From NCBI RefSeq assembly GCF_023195895.1, contig NZ_JALPRK010000004.1:124001-188000 (forward strand): DNA of 64,000 nt. The letters are read 5' to 3'. Of the stretch, positions 47,567 to 56,790 are shown one piece after another (the stretch's first letter is position 1; every line of letters starts with the position of its first letter). The DNA comes from Paenibacillus mellifer (lineage in GTDB: Bacteria; Bacillota; Bacilli; Paenibacillales; Paenibacillaceae). The position numbers were made by a program, and so were the translations under genes. Under the pieces are notes generated by a model, which saw only the letters and a program-made list of their open reading frames with translations, had not been told where the DNA came from and made no database searches.

Positions 47567-49935
47567 CCCGTAGCCTCCTTCCCATTCATTCCGCTGATCT
47601 CTTTATATCTGCCGGGCGTGATCCCTTCATATTTCTTGAACACCCGAATAAATGTGGCCGCATCATTATAACCCACGACCTTGGAGAGCTCGCTGATCGA
47701 ATCGGTTTGAGACCGCATAAGCTCCTTCGCCTTCTCGATCCGGCATCGATGGATGCTGTCCAGCAACCCTTCGCCCGTCTGATTCTTATAAAGCTTAGAC
47801 AGATAACTCCCCTTCATGCCAAAATGGTCCCCAATCGCATTCACATTCAAATTCACGTCGCTGTAACGAGCCGCAATATAAGTGGTCACTTGCTCAGTCA
47901 GGCTACGGAGCGAATCCTCTCGCTCCCTTGAGAGATGGCTAACGCGTTTAGCGGCGGCAAACGCACAGACCTCTTCCAACAAGCGATGCAATGCGCTTTG
48001 CATTTCTTGAACAGTATCGCTGGCCAGCACATCGTCGATCCAGAGCGGATAACCGGCCAGACGGTAATCATCATCGTGACCGCCTAATTCATGAATGACT
48101 TTGATCATGGTGCTCACCAGATTAAACATGAGGCATTTCGCAACGTTGAGCGACATCACCGGCTGTTCCAAATTACGTTTCATAATCTCGTTCATGTAGC
48201 CGCCGGCCTGCTCAGCATCGCCGGCTTTGATGAAATTGATAAGCTGCTGCTCGGCTTGCAGCGGATAATCGTACCCGTACGGACCTTCCGCTGACTCTTG
48301 ACGGATATCTCCATAGGCAATGATGCCTTTTTTGCCCAAAACCATCTTGTACTCCATCGCGTCCACCGCTTCTTGAAACGCTTCGTGAATGCCGATCCAG
48401 GATGGATGACGACCGCTGATCGAGATGGTCAACTCCATCTCATACCGTTCCAGAAACCTCTGTGCTTCCGTCGCGATCTCGCTTAATTCCTGACTCCATC
48501 GGGAGGAATCCGCCCTCAGATTCACCAGGCACACCATCATCTCATCCGCCTCTGCAACGTATCCGGCATGCCCGCGACTTACGACGAGCTCCTCCACTAC
48601 GTTGGAAATGATGAGCTGAATCAGTTTACTCCGTTCGTTCAGGCCCACACCGGGCAGCTTGTCATAGAGACGATCCTCATTCTCGATAACAAACAAAATG
48701 ACGGCAAAATCCCGGGAATGCAGCGGCATTTGAAACGATCGAAACGACTCTTCGTAAGGAACCAGGGGATCGGTTTTGCCTTTGAGCAGCCGGTAAATCA
48801 GGTTGGACCGAAGCACCTGCTGGTGCTTCTGGAGCTGCTGGGCGATCTCGTTCTTCTCCGTCCGCGCACGTTGGATCATGTTTTGGATGAACCGCAGCTC
48901 GTTAGGCTCGCCTGGTAAGGTTGGGGTAGATTTATCTGTCAGTGATTCCACCAGTTGCTGAATTGGCGAGTAATTACGCCGCATGAAGAACCATGTCAGC
49001 ACGCCGGCACCAACCAGGCTAACCAAGATGCTGACATACGTGAAATTACGAACGTTGACAGCCTTCTCCCAATACAATCCGCTTGGGATAATCAAAGCAT
49101 ATTTAAGATCAGATATCGCGGAATCCATGTAAAACAACTCGGAATCCCCCGTCCGTGCTTGCTCCAGCCTAACACGGTTCCCATCCATAAATGGGAGCAA
49201 CACGTCGGCATTATTCCGGTTGGTCATCAGCACTTCGTTATTCTGATTCAGAATCAGCAGCAGACCATCACTGAAACCCGAGATCCCCTCGATCGCTTGC
49301 TGGAATCGGCTTGTGTCCGTCATAACCACGACGGCCCCCGTCTCTTGACCATTTAGATTCGGCGGCAACTGCGTAACATAAGCGATGGAGGATTCCGCCG
49401 GCCCCGCATTCAGATGAGGAAGCACCACAAATCGGTTTGTATCCGCTTCCATAACAATGCGTTGCCAGGCCTCCATGCTCATCGCACCCGTCTGGTGGAT
49501 CGTATGAAAAGCGGTTGGCAAATCCCGGATATTTCCCGCCCGAAGGACCGCATCGCCTTTCTTCCAAACCACATAAAACTCATCAATCGTTGCATACGAC
49601 GTCTTGAACAAGCGAAACTCTTTGACCAGCTGATAAGCGGTATAAGGAGCTTCGGCCTTCGATTGGCTGGAGTACATGAGCGTCTGAAGGTTCGGGCTCC
49701 AGGTCATCTCCATATTCAGCCGTTTCATCAGATCGATCTGCGTATCGATCGTATAGCGCATTTGCTTCAGCAGCGAATCGTTCGCGCGGTGAATTTCGCT
49801 CTTAAGGGCCGCATTGGCTTGAGCATAAATGACGAGACTGATCAGAATTGGCACGAACAACACTGCACTATACGAAACGAGCCAGGTTACAATCACACTT
49901 TCCCGCTTCCGCCACAAGGATTGAATGTTCAGCAT
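47563..49935 (-). CDS. membrane-anchored AraC-family sensor-regulator (YesS-like)
   Basis: A 790-residue single-component regulator. A membrane segment at about 15-37 and a second at about 293-316 enclose an extracytoplasmic sensor domain of some 255 residues. A cytoplasmic linker (about 320-670) follows, and the C-terminal AraC domain (about 685-790) has two helix-turn-helices, with NAIGDHFGMKGSYLSKLYKNQTGEG and ISELSKVVGYNDAATFIRVFKKYEGITPGRY. This layout is common for sugar-polymer regulators in Paenibacillus. It is expressed from a TATAAT promoter and coupled to the unlipidated binding protein. The likely target is the binding protein/permease/GH88 operon at 50-55 kb. Confidence 0.88.
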   Translation of the reverse strand: MLNIQSLWRKRESVIVTWLVSYSAVLFVPILISLVIYAQANAALKSEIHRANDSLLKQMRYTIDTQIDLMKRLNMEMTWSPNLQTLMYSSQSKAEAPYTAYQLVKEFRLFKTSYATIDEFYVVWKKGDAVLRAGNIRDLPTAFHTIHQTGAMSMEAWQRIVMEADTNRFVVLPHLNAGPAESSIAYVTQLPPNLNGQETGAVVVMTDTSRFQQAIEGISGFSDGLLLILNQNNEVLMTNRNNADVLLPFMDGNRVRLEQARTGDSELFYMDSAISDLKYALIIPSGLYWEKAVNVRNFTYVSILVSLVGAGVLTWFFMRRNYSPIQQLVESLTDKSTPTLPGEPNELRFIQNMIQRARTEKNEIAQQLQKHQQVLRSNLIYRLLKGKTDPLVPYEESFRSFQMPLHSRDFAVILFVIENEDRLYDKLPGVGLNERSKLIQLIISNVVEELVVSRGHAGYVAEADEMMVCLVNLRADSSRWSQELSEIATEAQRFLERYEMELTISISGRHPSWIGIHEAFQEAVDAMEYKMVLGKKGIIAYGDIRQESAEGPYGYDYPLQAEQQLINFIKAGDAEQAGGYMNEIMKRNLEQPVMSLNVAKCLMFNLVSTMIKVIHELGGHDDDYRLAGYPLWIDDVLASDTVQEMQSALHRLLEEVCAFAAAKRVSHLSREREDSLRSLTEQVTTYIAARYSDVNLNVNAIGDHFGMKGSYLSKLYKNQTGEGLLDSIHRCRIEKAKELMRSQTDSISELSKVVGYNDAATFIRVFKKYEGITPGRYKEISGMNGKEATG

Positions 49936-49987
49936 CCGTTTCTCCCCCGTATCTTTCCGGTTTGTCGGTGCATCGGATCAAGTCCTA

Positions 49988-49993
49988 ATTATA
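49988..49993 (-). promoter_or_regulatory. -10 element of the AraC sensor gene
   Basis: TATAAT on the minus strand in CACGTTATAATTAGG, about 50 bases before the start codon. The -35 is weak. An RBS ACGGGGGAGAA lies 8 bases before the ATG. Confidence 0.5.
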
Positions 49994-50087
49994 ACGTGAT
50001 TCCCCGGCATAAGCCTATAGATAAAAAGTTCAATTCGATTGACAATTACGGCACGCGAGTAGGACTTCTCCCTTACCAACGCCAATA

Positions 50088-50116
50088 GCCCGAAGAAACC
50101 ATATGGTTCTTCGGGC
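50088..50116 (-). terminator. possible terminator of the GH88 operon
   Basis: On the minus strand GCCCGAAGAACC pairs with GGTTTCTTCGGGC around an ATAT loop, 20 bases past the GH88 stop codon. The U tract is poor (TATTGG), so efficiency is uncertain. Confidence 0.55.
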
Positions 50117-50136
50117 CAATCTATTAAAGCTGCTCT

Positions 50137-51267
50137 TTAGAAAATACGCCGATTCCAGCCTCTAAGCTTGGCAAAGGCCTCAACAAAGAAATAATCGCCG
50201 TAAATCAGCGAAACGTTCACATTCTGATTGGCCGGCTTGTGGCCGGTCCCCTGCAGTAGGATCGCCTCATGCTGCAGCTCATCCCAGGTGGCATACTTTG
50301 CTGTCAGAGAGCCAAGGATGCGCTCGGCCGCTGACCTGTAAGGTCGGCCAACCGGCTCATCCAGCAAGCCCGCCAGCTCCAGCAAGCCGGATGCGGCGAT
50401 TGCTCCAGCGGAGGTGTCGCGAGGGATTCCCTCATCGCCGTCCTCCAGTGAAGCCCGAAAATCCCACGGCGGAACACTGTCCTCCGGCAATCCGGCGATA
50501 AAGAAGTTCGCTACGCGCTGGGCCGCGCTTAAGTAAGCAGCGTCGCCGGTGAAGCGGTACGTATTCGCCAGTCCGTAAAGCGCCCAAGCGTTTCCCCGGC
50601 TCCAGGCGGAGTCGGGACCCGCGCCTTGCCCGCCAAGCGCTTCAATGCGTTCCCCCGTTTCCGGGTCGAAAGCAACGATGTGATGAGTGGAACCGTCCGC
50701 TCGCACGAACTCCCTCATGACCATATCCGCATGTGCTCTGGCGATATGGGCGAACCGCGGATCCCCGCTTTCCCCGGAAGCCCAGAACAACAGCGATACG
50801 TTCATCATCGTGTCGATAATGGACCAGCCAGCCTTATCCACGCCGTTCCAGGCCCGAATATAACCGCCCCGCGGGTTGAAGCGCCCGGCCAAGTAATTCG
50901 CCGCAAATAAGCCCCTGCGAAGAGCGTCTTTGTCGCCCGTCAGCTTATATTTGAAGACCGCCGTTGGCAAGTAGTGGAACCCTACGTCATGATCAAAGGC
51001 GTTCTCCTCCTGGAACAACTTGAACAAGCGATCATCCCAAGACCAAGCCGCGTCCTTCAGGGATTCTTCCCCCGTCATGTCGTACATCAGCCACAGGATG
51101 CCCGGCCAGAATCCGGAGGTCCACCAGTCCAGCCTTGTATTGTCATAGATTCCGTCCGATCCCGCAACATGGGGGCACTTGTTCCCCAGAGATGCCAGCA
51201 TGCGGGTCACCTTCGCTTCCAACCGCGACCAAACCTCTTGACTGATCATTTCCGTGGTCGTTGTCAT
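50137..51267 (-). CDS. glycoside hydrolase family 88 unsaturated glucuronyl hydrolase
   Basis: A cytoplasmic (alpha/alpha)6-barrel enzyme of 376 residues that removes the unsaturated uronic acid from oligosaccharides made by polysaccharide lyases. GH88 marks are LDWWTSGFWPGILWLMYDMTG (about 46-66), HDVGFHYLPTA, and WSIIDTMMNVSLLFWAS with D152 as the probable catalytic aspartate; AWSRGNAWALYGL follows. No signal peptide is present, so the substrate must be imported, which fits the LplB/YtcP-type transporter encoded just upstream. Glucuronyl versus rhamnogalacturonyl specificity cannot be read from the sequence. AGGAGGAGAAGC precedes the ATG. Confidence 0.9.
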   Translation of the reverse strand: MTTTTEMISQEVWSRLEAKVTRMLASLGNKCPHVAGSDGIYDNTRLDWWTSGFWPGILWLMYDMTGEESLKDAAWSWDDRLFKLFQEENAFDHDVGFHYLPTAVFKYKLTGDKDALRRGLFAANYLAGRFNPRGGYIRAWNGVDKAGWSIIDTMMNVSLLFWASGESGDPRFAHIARAHADMVMREFVRADGSTHHIVAFDPETGERIEALGGQGAGPDSAWSRGNAWALYGLANTYRFTGDAAYLSAAQRVANFFIAGLPEDSVPPWDFRASLEDGDEGIPRDTSAGAIAASGLLELAGLLDEPVGRPYRSAAERILGSLTAKYATWDELQHEAILLQGTGHKPANQNVNVSLIYGDYFFVEAFAKLRGWNRRIF

Positions 51268-51319
51268 GCTTCTCCTCCTACACGTTTCTTATTGGATTTG
51301 TCTTTCCATCCATTCCACC

Positions 51320-52201
51320 TTACCCCTTCAACGATCCCACCATAACGCCTTTCACAAAATAACGCTGTAAAAAGGGATACACGCACATGATCGGGAAGGT
51401 AGCCACAATAATCGTCGCGTATTTGATCGTCTCCCCAATCTGGAACCGATCGCCGGCCGAGGCACCGATGGACATGCTATCCGTTGAGTTGGAGATCAGA
51501 ATTTCGCGAAGCACGAGCTGCAGCGGGAACAGCTCCCGGCTCTTGATGAACACCGAGGCATAAAACCAACCATTCCATTTGTCCACCGCATAATACAAAA
51601 TCATCACCGCGATCACAGGCATCGAGAGCGGTAAAATGATCCGAAACAGGATTGTAAAATGGTTCGCCCCGTCAATCTTCGCCGATTCCTCCAAACTGTC
51701 CGGAATCCCCATAAACGAGGTCCGCATGATAATCAGATTAAACGTGCCAATTGCAAACGGGATAATCGTCGACCATAACGAGTCTAGGAGGCCAACGCCT
51801 TTGACGACCAAGTACATGGGGATCAGGCCGCCGCCGAAGAACATCGTGAACACAATGAGGAACATAAAGACTTTGTTCCACATCACGTTCTTGCGGGATA
51901 ACACATAAGCCCCTAAGGCGGTCATAAAGATATTGACGGTTACCCCAAACACGACGATAAATAACGTATTGCGAAACCCGACCCCAATCCCCGGGTTGGC
52001 CAGCACGCTCCGATAAGCTTCCAGACTGAAGCCAACCGGCTTCCATAACAGGCCTTTATAGGCTAACAGACGCGCCGGGTCGCTGAAGGATGCAAACAAG
52101 ACATACAACAGCGGATATAAGGTAGCCATGACAAGCAACAGTAATAGCGTATAATTCATGAGATTAAATAACCGATCCAACCAACTGCTTTCCGTCTTCA
52201 T
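51320..52201 (-). CDS. ABC sugar permease, YtcP/LplC type
   Basis: A 293-residue CUT1-type permease with six membrane segments and the signature DSLEESAKIDGANHFTILFRIILPLSMPVI. It ends in FLQRYFVKGVMVGSLKG, the YtcP-type tail. The start MKTESSW at 52201 has GGTGAGGTGAAAG upstream and follows the LplB-type gene by 10 bases; a longer frame would overlap it. It works with the LplB permease and the lipoprotein at 53196-54848. No ATPase is encoded nearby, so a shared MsmX-type ATPase is expected (family knowledge). Confidence 0.92.
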   Translation of the reverse strand: MKTESSWLDRLFNLMNYTLLLLLVMATLYPLLYVLFASFSDPARLLAYKGLLWKPVGFSLEAYRSVLANPGIGVGFRNTLFIVVFGVTVNIFMTALGAYVLSRKNVMWNKVFMFLIVFTMFFGGGLIPMYLVVKGVGLLDSLWSTIIPFAIGTFNLIIMRTSFMGIPDSLEESAKIDGANHFTILFRIILPLSMPVIAVMILYYAVDKWNGWFYASVFIKSRELFPLQLVLREILISNSTDSMSIGASAGDRFQIGETIKYATIIVATFPIMCVYPFLQRYFVKGVMVGSLKG

Positions 52202-52211
52202 CGCTTTCACC

Positions 52212-53135
52212 TCACCATAAGCTGTTTTCATTCACTTTGCGGCTGATGTAGTTCGCGGAGACGAGCAGCGCGAGATTGATCACCGAATTAAATAACCCAA
52301 CGGCGGAGCTGTAGCTCCAGCCGAATTCCAGCAGACCCTTGCGGTACACGAACGACGATATGACGTCTGCCGTCTCGTACGTGACCGGGTTGTAGAGCAA
52401 GATGATCTTTTCGAAACCAACGTTAAGCAGATTCCCCATCCGCAGAATGAACATGATGGTGATCACAGGCAACAAACCCGGCAATGTTATATAGATCATC
52501 TGCTTCAGCCGACTGGCTCCGTCCATTCGCGCCGCCTCGTATTGTTCCAGATCGATGCTCATCAAAGCTGCGATATAAATAATCGACTCCCAACCGATGC
52601 GCTGCCAGATCTCAGACAACACATAAATCGGCCGGAACAGCTCCGGCTTCTGCAGCATCGCTTGCCCGTCGTACCCCAATAACATGAACAAACGGTTTAT
52701 CAAGCCGTCTGCATTCGTAAAATCCGTAATGATGCCGCAAATCACCACCAGCGAGATAAAATACGGCATGTACGTAACGGTTTGTACGACTCGTTTAAAG
52801 TAGCGGCGGCGCACTTCGTTGATCAGCAGGGCCAGGATGATCGGTGCCGGAAACTCAAAGATCAGCGTATATAAGCTGATGAGAATCGTGTTTTTGAGCA
52901 CCCGCAAGAAATAGTAGCTTCCGAAGAAATCTTCGAAATGCTTCAGTCCAACCCAGTCGCTCCCGAGAATCCCCTTGATCGGGGTGAAGTCCTTAAAGGC
53001 TATGATTGCGCCGTACATCGGGCCGTAATGAAAAATAACATAATAGGCGATGACAGGAATCATCATGAGATACAGGTATTTGTTCATCCGGAAGTCGCGG
53101 ACGAACCGACGTTTGAAGGTGGTTGGTTTGCTCAT
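52212..53135 (-). CDS. ABC sugar permease, LplB type
   Basis: A 307-residue CUT1-type permease with six membrane segments, the N-terminal MMIPVIAYYVIFHYGPMYG and the signature EQYEAARMDGASRLKQMIYITLPGLLPVI. It is encoded between the lipoprotein and the YtcP-type gene. Confidence 0.93.
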   Translation of the reverse strand: MSKPTTFKRRFVRDFRMNKYLYLMMIPVIAYYVIFHYGPMYGAIIAFKDFTPIKGILGSDWVGLKHFEDFFGSYYFLRVLKNTILISLYTLIFEFPAPIILALLINEVRRRYFKRVVQTVTYMPYFISLVVICGIITDFTNADGLINRLFMLLGYDGQAMLQKPELFRPIYVLSEIWQRIGWESIIYIAALMSIDLEQYEAARMDGASRLKQMIYITLPGLLPVITIMFILRMGNLLNVGFEKIILLYNPVTYETADVISSFVYRKGLLEFGWSYSSAVGLFNSVINLALLVSANYISRKVNENSLW

Positions 53136-53195
53136 GCGTGTTCGGATTCACCTCATTTCTATTCGGGAGGGCGATCGAACCCTCCCGCATTGCGA

Positions 53196-54848
53196 TTACC
53201 GGCTGTTGTAACGCTCCAGTGCCGCCGTCTGGATCTCGATCGCCCGGTCCAGGCGAAGCGACTTCATCTTCTCCACATAACTTTCGAATTGGTCGACGGA
53301 CTCTTCACCTAGAATGATCTTGATCGTCATCTCATCCACCAGCGTGTTGATATCGTTCATAATCGCCGCATACTCCGAGCTTTCTTCAGGCGTTGGCGTG
53401 ATCGGCGGCAGCTGGTACTTCGCGGCGTCAGTATTTTTCCAGATTTCAATGGCATCCCGTTGCGTTTGCAGAGCAAAGAATTGCTCCGCATAACGTTTGT
53501 CTTGCACGAACGGCCCGTTGTAGCTGCCACGGGCGTGTAACGAGATCGCTTGCGCTGGCGCGAGTTTATCGGGGTTTTTCAGGAGCAGATCCGTGTATTT
53601 CGGGTACCCGTCCACCATCTCGTAGCTTACGCCTTCTTCCCCAAAGTTGAAGAACATATGCCCTTCCTCGCTGTAACCATAATCCAGCAGCCGTACCGCG
53701 AGCTCCGGATCCTTGGACGCCGTCGTTATCGCGACCGTTCCTTCGGACGAATACGCCTGGTTCCGCTGTCCGAATTTCGGCTTGTCGCCTTTGTTCAGCA
53801 CCGGATAAGGGGCCGCCACCAGCACCGCCTTCGGATCGTTCGCTTCCACCAGCGGCTGCCACTTCCCGATCCCGCCGCCGGCGTTGCCGATCGTCGCACC
53901 CGTGGCGCCGGCAGCAAGGTTGCTATCCATCGCTTTACCATCGACCGTAGCGATATTTTTATCAAGTAACCCTTCCTTGTACCAACCTTGGAACAGTCTT
54001 AAATATTCCTTGAAGCCGGATTCCGCGGGTCCGAACTTGATTACGCCGTCTTCTTGGTAGAAACCAAGCGTCACTCCATAAGCGCCAAGGAACGCCCCGT
54101 TGTAGGATTCATTAAAGAATCGCGGCTTGCTGACCATCGAAAGCGGAGCGGCGGCTCCCTTCTTCTCTTTAAACGCTCTTAACGTCGCGGTCCACTCGTC
54201 GATCGTTTCCGGCACCGGAAGTCCTAAGTCATCCAGCCAGTCCTTACGGATGATGGGTCCTTGGAATACCTGAAGATATTCATCCCCCCGGATGAACGGG
54301 AACACGTAATAGCTGCCGCTATCGGTTTTTACCATTTTATCGATATCCGGATTCTCCTCCAGATACTTCTTCAGATTTGGCGCGTGCTGATCGATGAGAT
54401 CATTCAGGCGAAGGATATAACCGTCACTGATCGCTTTCTCGGGTCCGCCGGGAAAACTCATGAAATTGTATTCGATCATATCCGGCAAATCTCCGGATGC
54501 CAGCATCACATTTAACGCCTCGCGAGCCTGACCAGCCGGTGGAGACGTAAATTCGAGTTGAACCCCCGTTTTCTCCTGCCACTTCTGAAAGAAAGACACG
54601 TCGTTCAGCGAGTTCACAACTCCGATCAGGTTCCCTGTCAAATCCCCCCAATACGTTAGCGACTTATCGGTTTGGATGGGATAGGTCGTCGCCTCCGTCA
54701 CAGACGTATTTCCTCCTGAATTGGCTCCTTCTTCGTTCTGAGTTCCCCGATTCACCTGTCCTCCATTTGCGCAAGCCAGCAGCGTGGTTCCAAGCAAGCC
54801 GATGACCATACCGGTTGATATCCATCGGGTGATCAATCTTGTGTTCAT
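53196..54848 (-). CDS. ABC sugar-binding lipoprotein (YtcQ/LplA-like)
   Basis: A 550-residue lipoprotein. The ATG at 54848 has GGAAGGGGAAGG upstream; the signal peptide ends at LLAC, with the lipidated Cys near residue 27. A short Gly/Asn/Ser tether follows. The mature part is a large CUT1 binding protein (FFQKWQEKTGVQLEF, DMIEYN, SDGYILRLND, GPIIRKDWLDDLG). It is the first gene of the lipoprotein-LplB-YtcP-GH88 operon and probably delivers unsaturated oligo-uronides. It is clearly paralogous to the binding protein at 45905-47566. Confidence 0.92.
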   Translation of the reverse strand: MNTRLITRWISTGMVIGLLGTTLLACANGGQVNRGTQNEEGANSGGNTSVTEATTYPIQTDKSLTYWGDLTGNLIGVVNSLNDVSFFQKWQEKTGVQLEFTSPPAGQAREALNVMLASGDLPDMIEYNFMSFPGGPEKAISDGYILRLNDLIDQHAPNLKKYLEENPDIDKMVKTDSGSYYVFPFIRGDEYLQVFQGPIIRKDWLDDLGLPVPETIDEWTATLRAFKEKKGAAAPLSMVSKPRFFNESYNGAFLGAYGVTLGFYQEDGVIKFGPAESGFKEYLRLFQGWYKEGLLDKNIATVDGKAMDSNLAAGATGATIGNAGGGIGKWQPLVEANDPKAVLVAAPYPVLNKGDKPKFGQRNQAYSSEGTVAITTASKDPELAVRLLDYGYSEEGHMFFNFGEEGVSYEMVDGYPKYTDLLLKNPDKLAPAQAISLHARGSYNGPFVQDKRYAEQFFALQTQRDAIEIWKNTDAAKYQLPPITPTPEESSEYAAIMNDINTLVDEMTIKIILGEESVDQFESYVEKMKSLRLDRAIEIQTAALERYNSR

Positions 54849-54998
54849 GAACCTTCCCCTTCCATAATGAGTGATAGTCATAACTCATCCTCAGCATAAG
54901 GGTGGTGATCAGGGCGAGCCTATGGGCAAAACCTCCAAAGCAATATTGATTTCGTTCGGGGCCAATTGATCATTAATGTAATGCGGTTGATAATATAT

Positions 54999-55035
54999 AA
55001 AAAATGCCCACCGAACGCTTAGGTTCAGTGAGCAT
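54999..55035 (-). terminator. intrinsic terminator of the RidA gene
   Basis: On the minus strand ATGCTCACTGAAC pairs with GTTCGGTGGGCAT (two G-U pairs) across a short loop, then TTTTTTATAT. The region 54849-54998 upstream of the binding protein should hold its promoter, but I could not place it. Confidence 0.85.
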
Positions 55036-55054
55036 ATGGGGTACCAGATCGGGA

Positions 55055-55438
55055 TTAATCCAGATGAGCAACGGCGCTGATTTCGATCATTTGCTCCGGT
55101 GATGCTAGGTAGGTCACACCTAGCAAGCTGCCGGCCGGCCGATGTTCTCCGACATAGTCCTTAAACAAGCCCAGGACGGATTCAAAATGCGCTTGGGGGT
55201 TCGTCAAGTAAACCTCTACGTAAGCAAGGTTCGATCTTTTTGCCCCAAAACGCTCCAGCACGTTGTCGAGATTGTCCAACGTCTGTCGGGTTTGGGCCTC
55301 GATATCCCCCGCACCCACAAATGCGCCTTGCGCATCGTGGGAGAATTGTCCGGACATGTAGAGCGTACCGTTCACCGCATAACCCTGAGAAATGCCATGA
55401 TCCCATAGATCATGGTTGTACGTTTGAATATGAGCCAT
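55055..55438 (-). CDS. RidA/YjgF/YER057c/UK114 family protein
   Basis: A 127-residue trimeric-type protein of the Rid family, whose main member deaminates reactive enamine/imine intermediates from PLP enzymes. It shows GTLYMSGQFSHDAQGAF, ARQ-like EAQTRQTLDNLDNVLERFGA, and a C-terminal RPAGSLLGVTYLASPEQMIEISAVAHLD. The RidA catalytic arginine position reads HRPAGSLLGV, as in active or near-active members. It is divergent from the HxlR gene with a shared 100-base control region. AAAGGAGAG precedes the ATG. Confidence 0.88.
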   Translation of the reverse strand: MAHIQTYNHDLWDHGISQGYAVNGTLYMSGQFSHDAQGAFVGAGDIEAQTRQTLDNLDNVLERFGAKRSNLAYVEVYLTNPQAHFESVLGLFKDYVGEHRPAGSLLGVTYLASPEQMIEISAVAHLD

Positions 55439-55495
55439 TGTTTTCTCTCCTTTACATCAAAGTAAGGATAGTATAAACTGGGCAGAAAATAATAA

Positions 55496-55524
55496 GTAGT
55501 ACGCACTATTTGGATAGGTACTAC
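55496..55524. promoter_or_regulatory. candidate HxlR operator
   Basis: An interrupted palindrome, GTAGT-N2-...-ACTAT-TTGG-ATAG-...-ACTAC, spanning 29 bases between the divergent RidA and HxlR genes. Two near-identical words, AAGGATAGTATAA (55464) and AAGGATAGTGTAA (55529), flank it. Its position suits autoregulation by HxlR. Confidence 0.5.
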
Positions 55525-55540
55525 CCGAAAGGATAGTGTA

Positions 55541-55876
55541 ATGATGGGAATGGCGGATTACCAGGGCGAAGGTAACATTCACGAAACGCCGTTTGGGTAC
55601 ACCCTGTCCGTGATCGGCGGGAAGTGGAAAATGTTAATTTTATACCTCCTGGCGGAAAATCAGCCGATTCGCTTCAATGAGTTGAAAAGACGGATCGGCC
55701 CAATTACTTATAAGATGCTGAGCTCCCAGCTCAAAGAACTGGAGGCGGATGGTCTGGTGGATCGGAAGGAATATCCGCAAGTCCCTCCTAAAGTCGAGTA
55801 CCGGCTTACTCCTAAAGCGGAAACGCTAATCCCCGTGATGGAACAATTATGTGATTGGGGAAGGAGCAACTCATGA
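55541..55876 (+). CDS. HxlR-family transcriptional regulator
   Basis: A 111-residue winged-helix regulator: GYTLSVIGGKWKMLILYLLAE, RFNELKRRI, ITYKMLSSQLKELEADGLV and EYPQVPPKVEYRLTPKAETL are all standard HxlR motifs. Such proteins often respond to reactive electrophiles or aldehydes. It overlaps the WYL-domain gene by 4 bases (ATGA), so two regulators form one operon. GAAAGGATA precedes the start. Confidence 0.92.
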   Translation: MMGMADYQGEGNIHETPFGYTLSVIGGKWKMLILYLLAENQPIRFNELKRRIGPITYKMLSSQLKELEADGLVDRKEYPQVPPKVEYRLTPKAETLIPVMEQLCDWGRSNS

Positions 55877-56790
55877 AATTGGAGCGATTGATCTCCATCA
55901 TTTATAAGCTGCTGAATCACGATGTTTTGTCGGCCGCGATACTGGCCGAAGAGTTTCAGGTTTCCCAAAGAACCATCTATCGGGATATCGATGTGCTCTG
56001 CGCGGCTGGTTTCCCGGTTGTTGCGTATCAGGGAACCAAAGGCGGATACGGCATCATGGACGGTTACAAAATGGACAAAAGCCTGCTTGGTTCCTATGAC
56101 GTCACCTCTCTCATTACCGTGCTGAATAGTCTCTCCACCGTATTTGAAGACGAACGCGCACAAGGAACCATCGAGCGTCTGCAAACGATTGAACCGGAAT
56201 ATCGGACACCAAGTTTGGCGGTGGATTTGGAGACACGACGGACGGCGCTTGGTGTTCTCCCTCTCCTACGCTCCGCGATCACGCAGCGAAATCTCGTTCG
56301 TTTCGAATACATCAATGCTCAGAATGAACGTCGGACTCGGGAACTGGAACCGTTGCGTCTTCATTTCAAATTTGGCAATTGGTACGTTTACGGATATTGC
56401 CGTTCCCGTCAAGATTATCGGGAGTTTCGTTTATCTCGAATGTTGAATGTATGGTTGACGCAGGAGACGTTTGAGCCTCATCCTGAAGCCTTGGAATCGA
56501 ACGATTCCGGTCAAAAAGCTGGGGACGAGAAAATGGAAGAGGTTGTGATTCGGGTCCTTCCTGAGGCGTTGGCGGATGTGATGGATCAGTTTCAATTGGC
56601 GGAGAAGCAATTTCACGACGATGGGAGTATGACGGTACGAATTCCGGTGTACCAGCCTGTTCGCGCGCGCTGGCTTTGGTCCATTCTGCTTAGCTTCGGC
56701 AGCGGCGCTGAAGTCCTGGAACCCGTGGAGCTTCGTGACATCCTCAAAGAACAACTTCAAAAGGCGCTTAAACTTTATGAAGAAGTATGA
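55873..56790 (+). CDS. YafY-type HTH and WYL domain regulator
   Basis: A 305-residue transcription factor. An N-terminal HTH_11 (LAEEFQVSQRTIYRDIDVLCAAGFPV, about 20-47) is followed by a WYL ligand-binding domain (NLVRFEYINAQNERRTRELEPLRLHFKFGNWYVYGYCRSRQDYREFRLSRM) and a C-terminal dimerisation extension. The ATG at 55873 has GGAAGGAG 6 bases upstream. It shares a transcript with HxlR and ends at a strong terminator. The ligand is unknown. Confidence 0.92.
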   Translation: MKLERLISIIYKLLNHDVLSAAILAEEFQVSQRTIYRDIDVLCAAGFPVVAYQGTKGGYGIMDGYKMDKSLLGSYDVTSLITVLNSLSTVFEDERAQGTIERLQTIEPEYRTPSLAVDLETRRTALGVLPLLRSAITQRNLVRFEYINAQNERRTRELEPLRLHFKFGNWYVYGYCRSRQDYREFRLSRMLNVWLTQETFEPHPEALESNDSGQKAGDEKMEEVVIRVLPEALADVMDQFQLAEKQFHDDGSMTVRIPVYQPVRARWLWSILLSFGSGAEVLEPVELRDILKEQLQKALKLYEEV

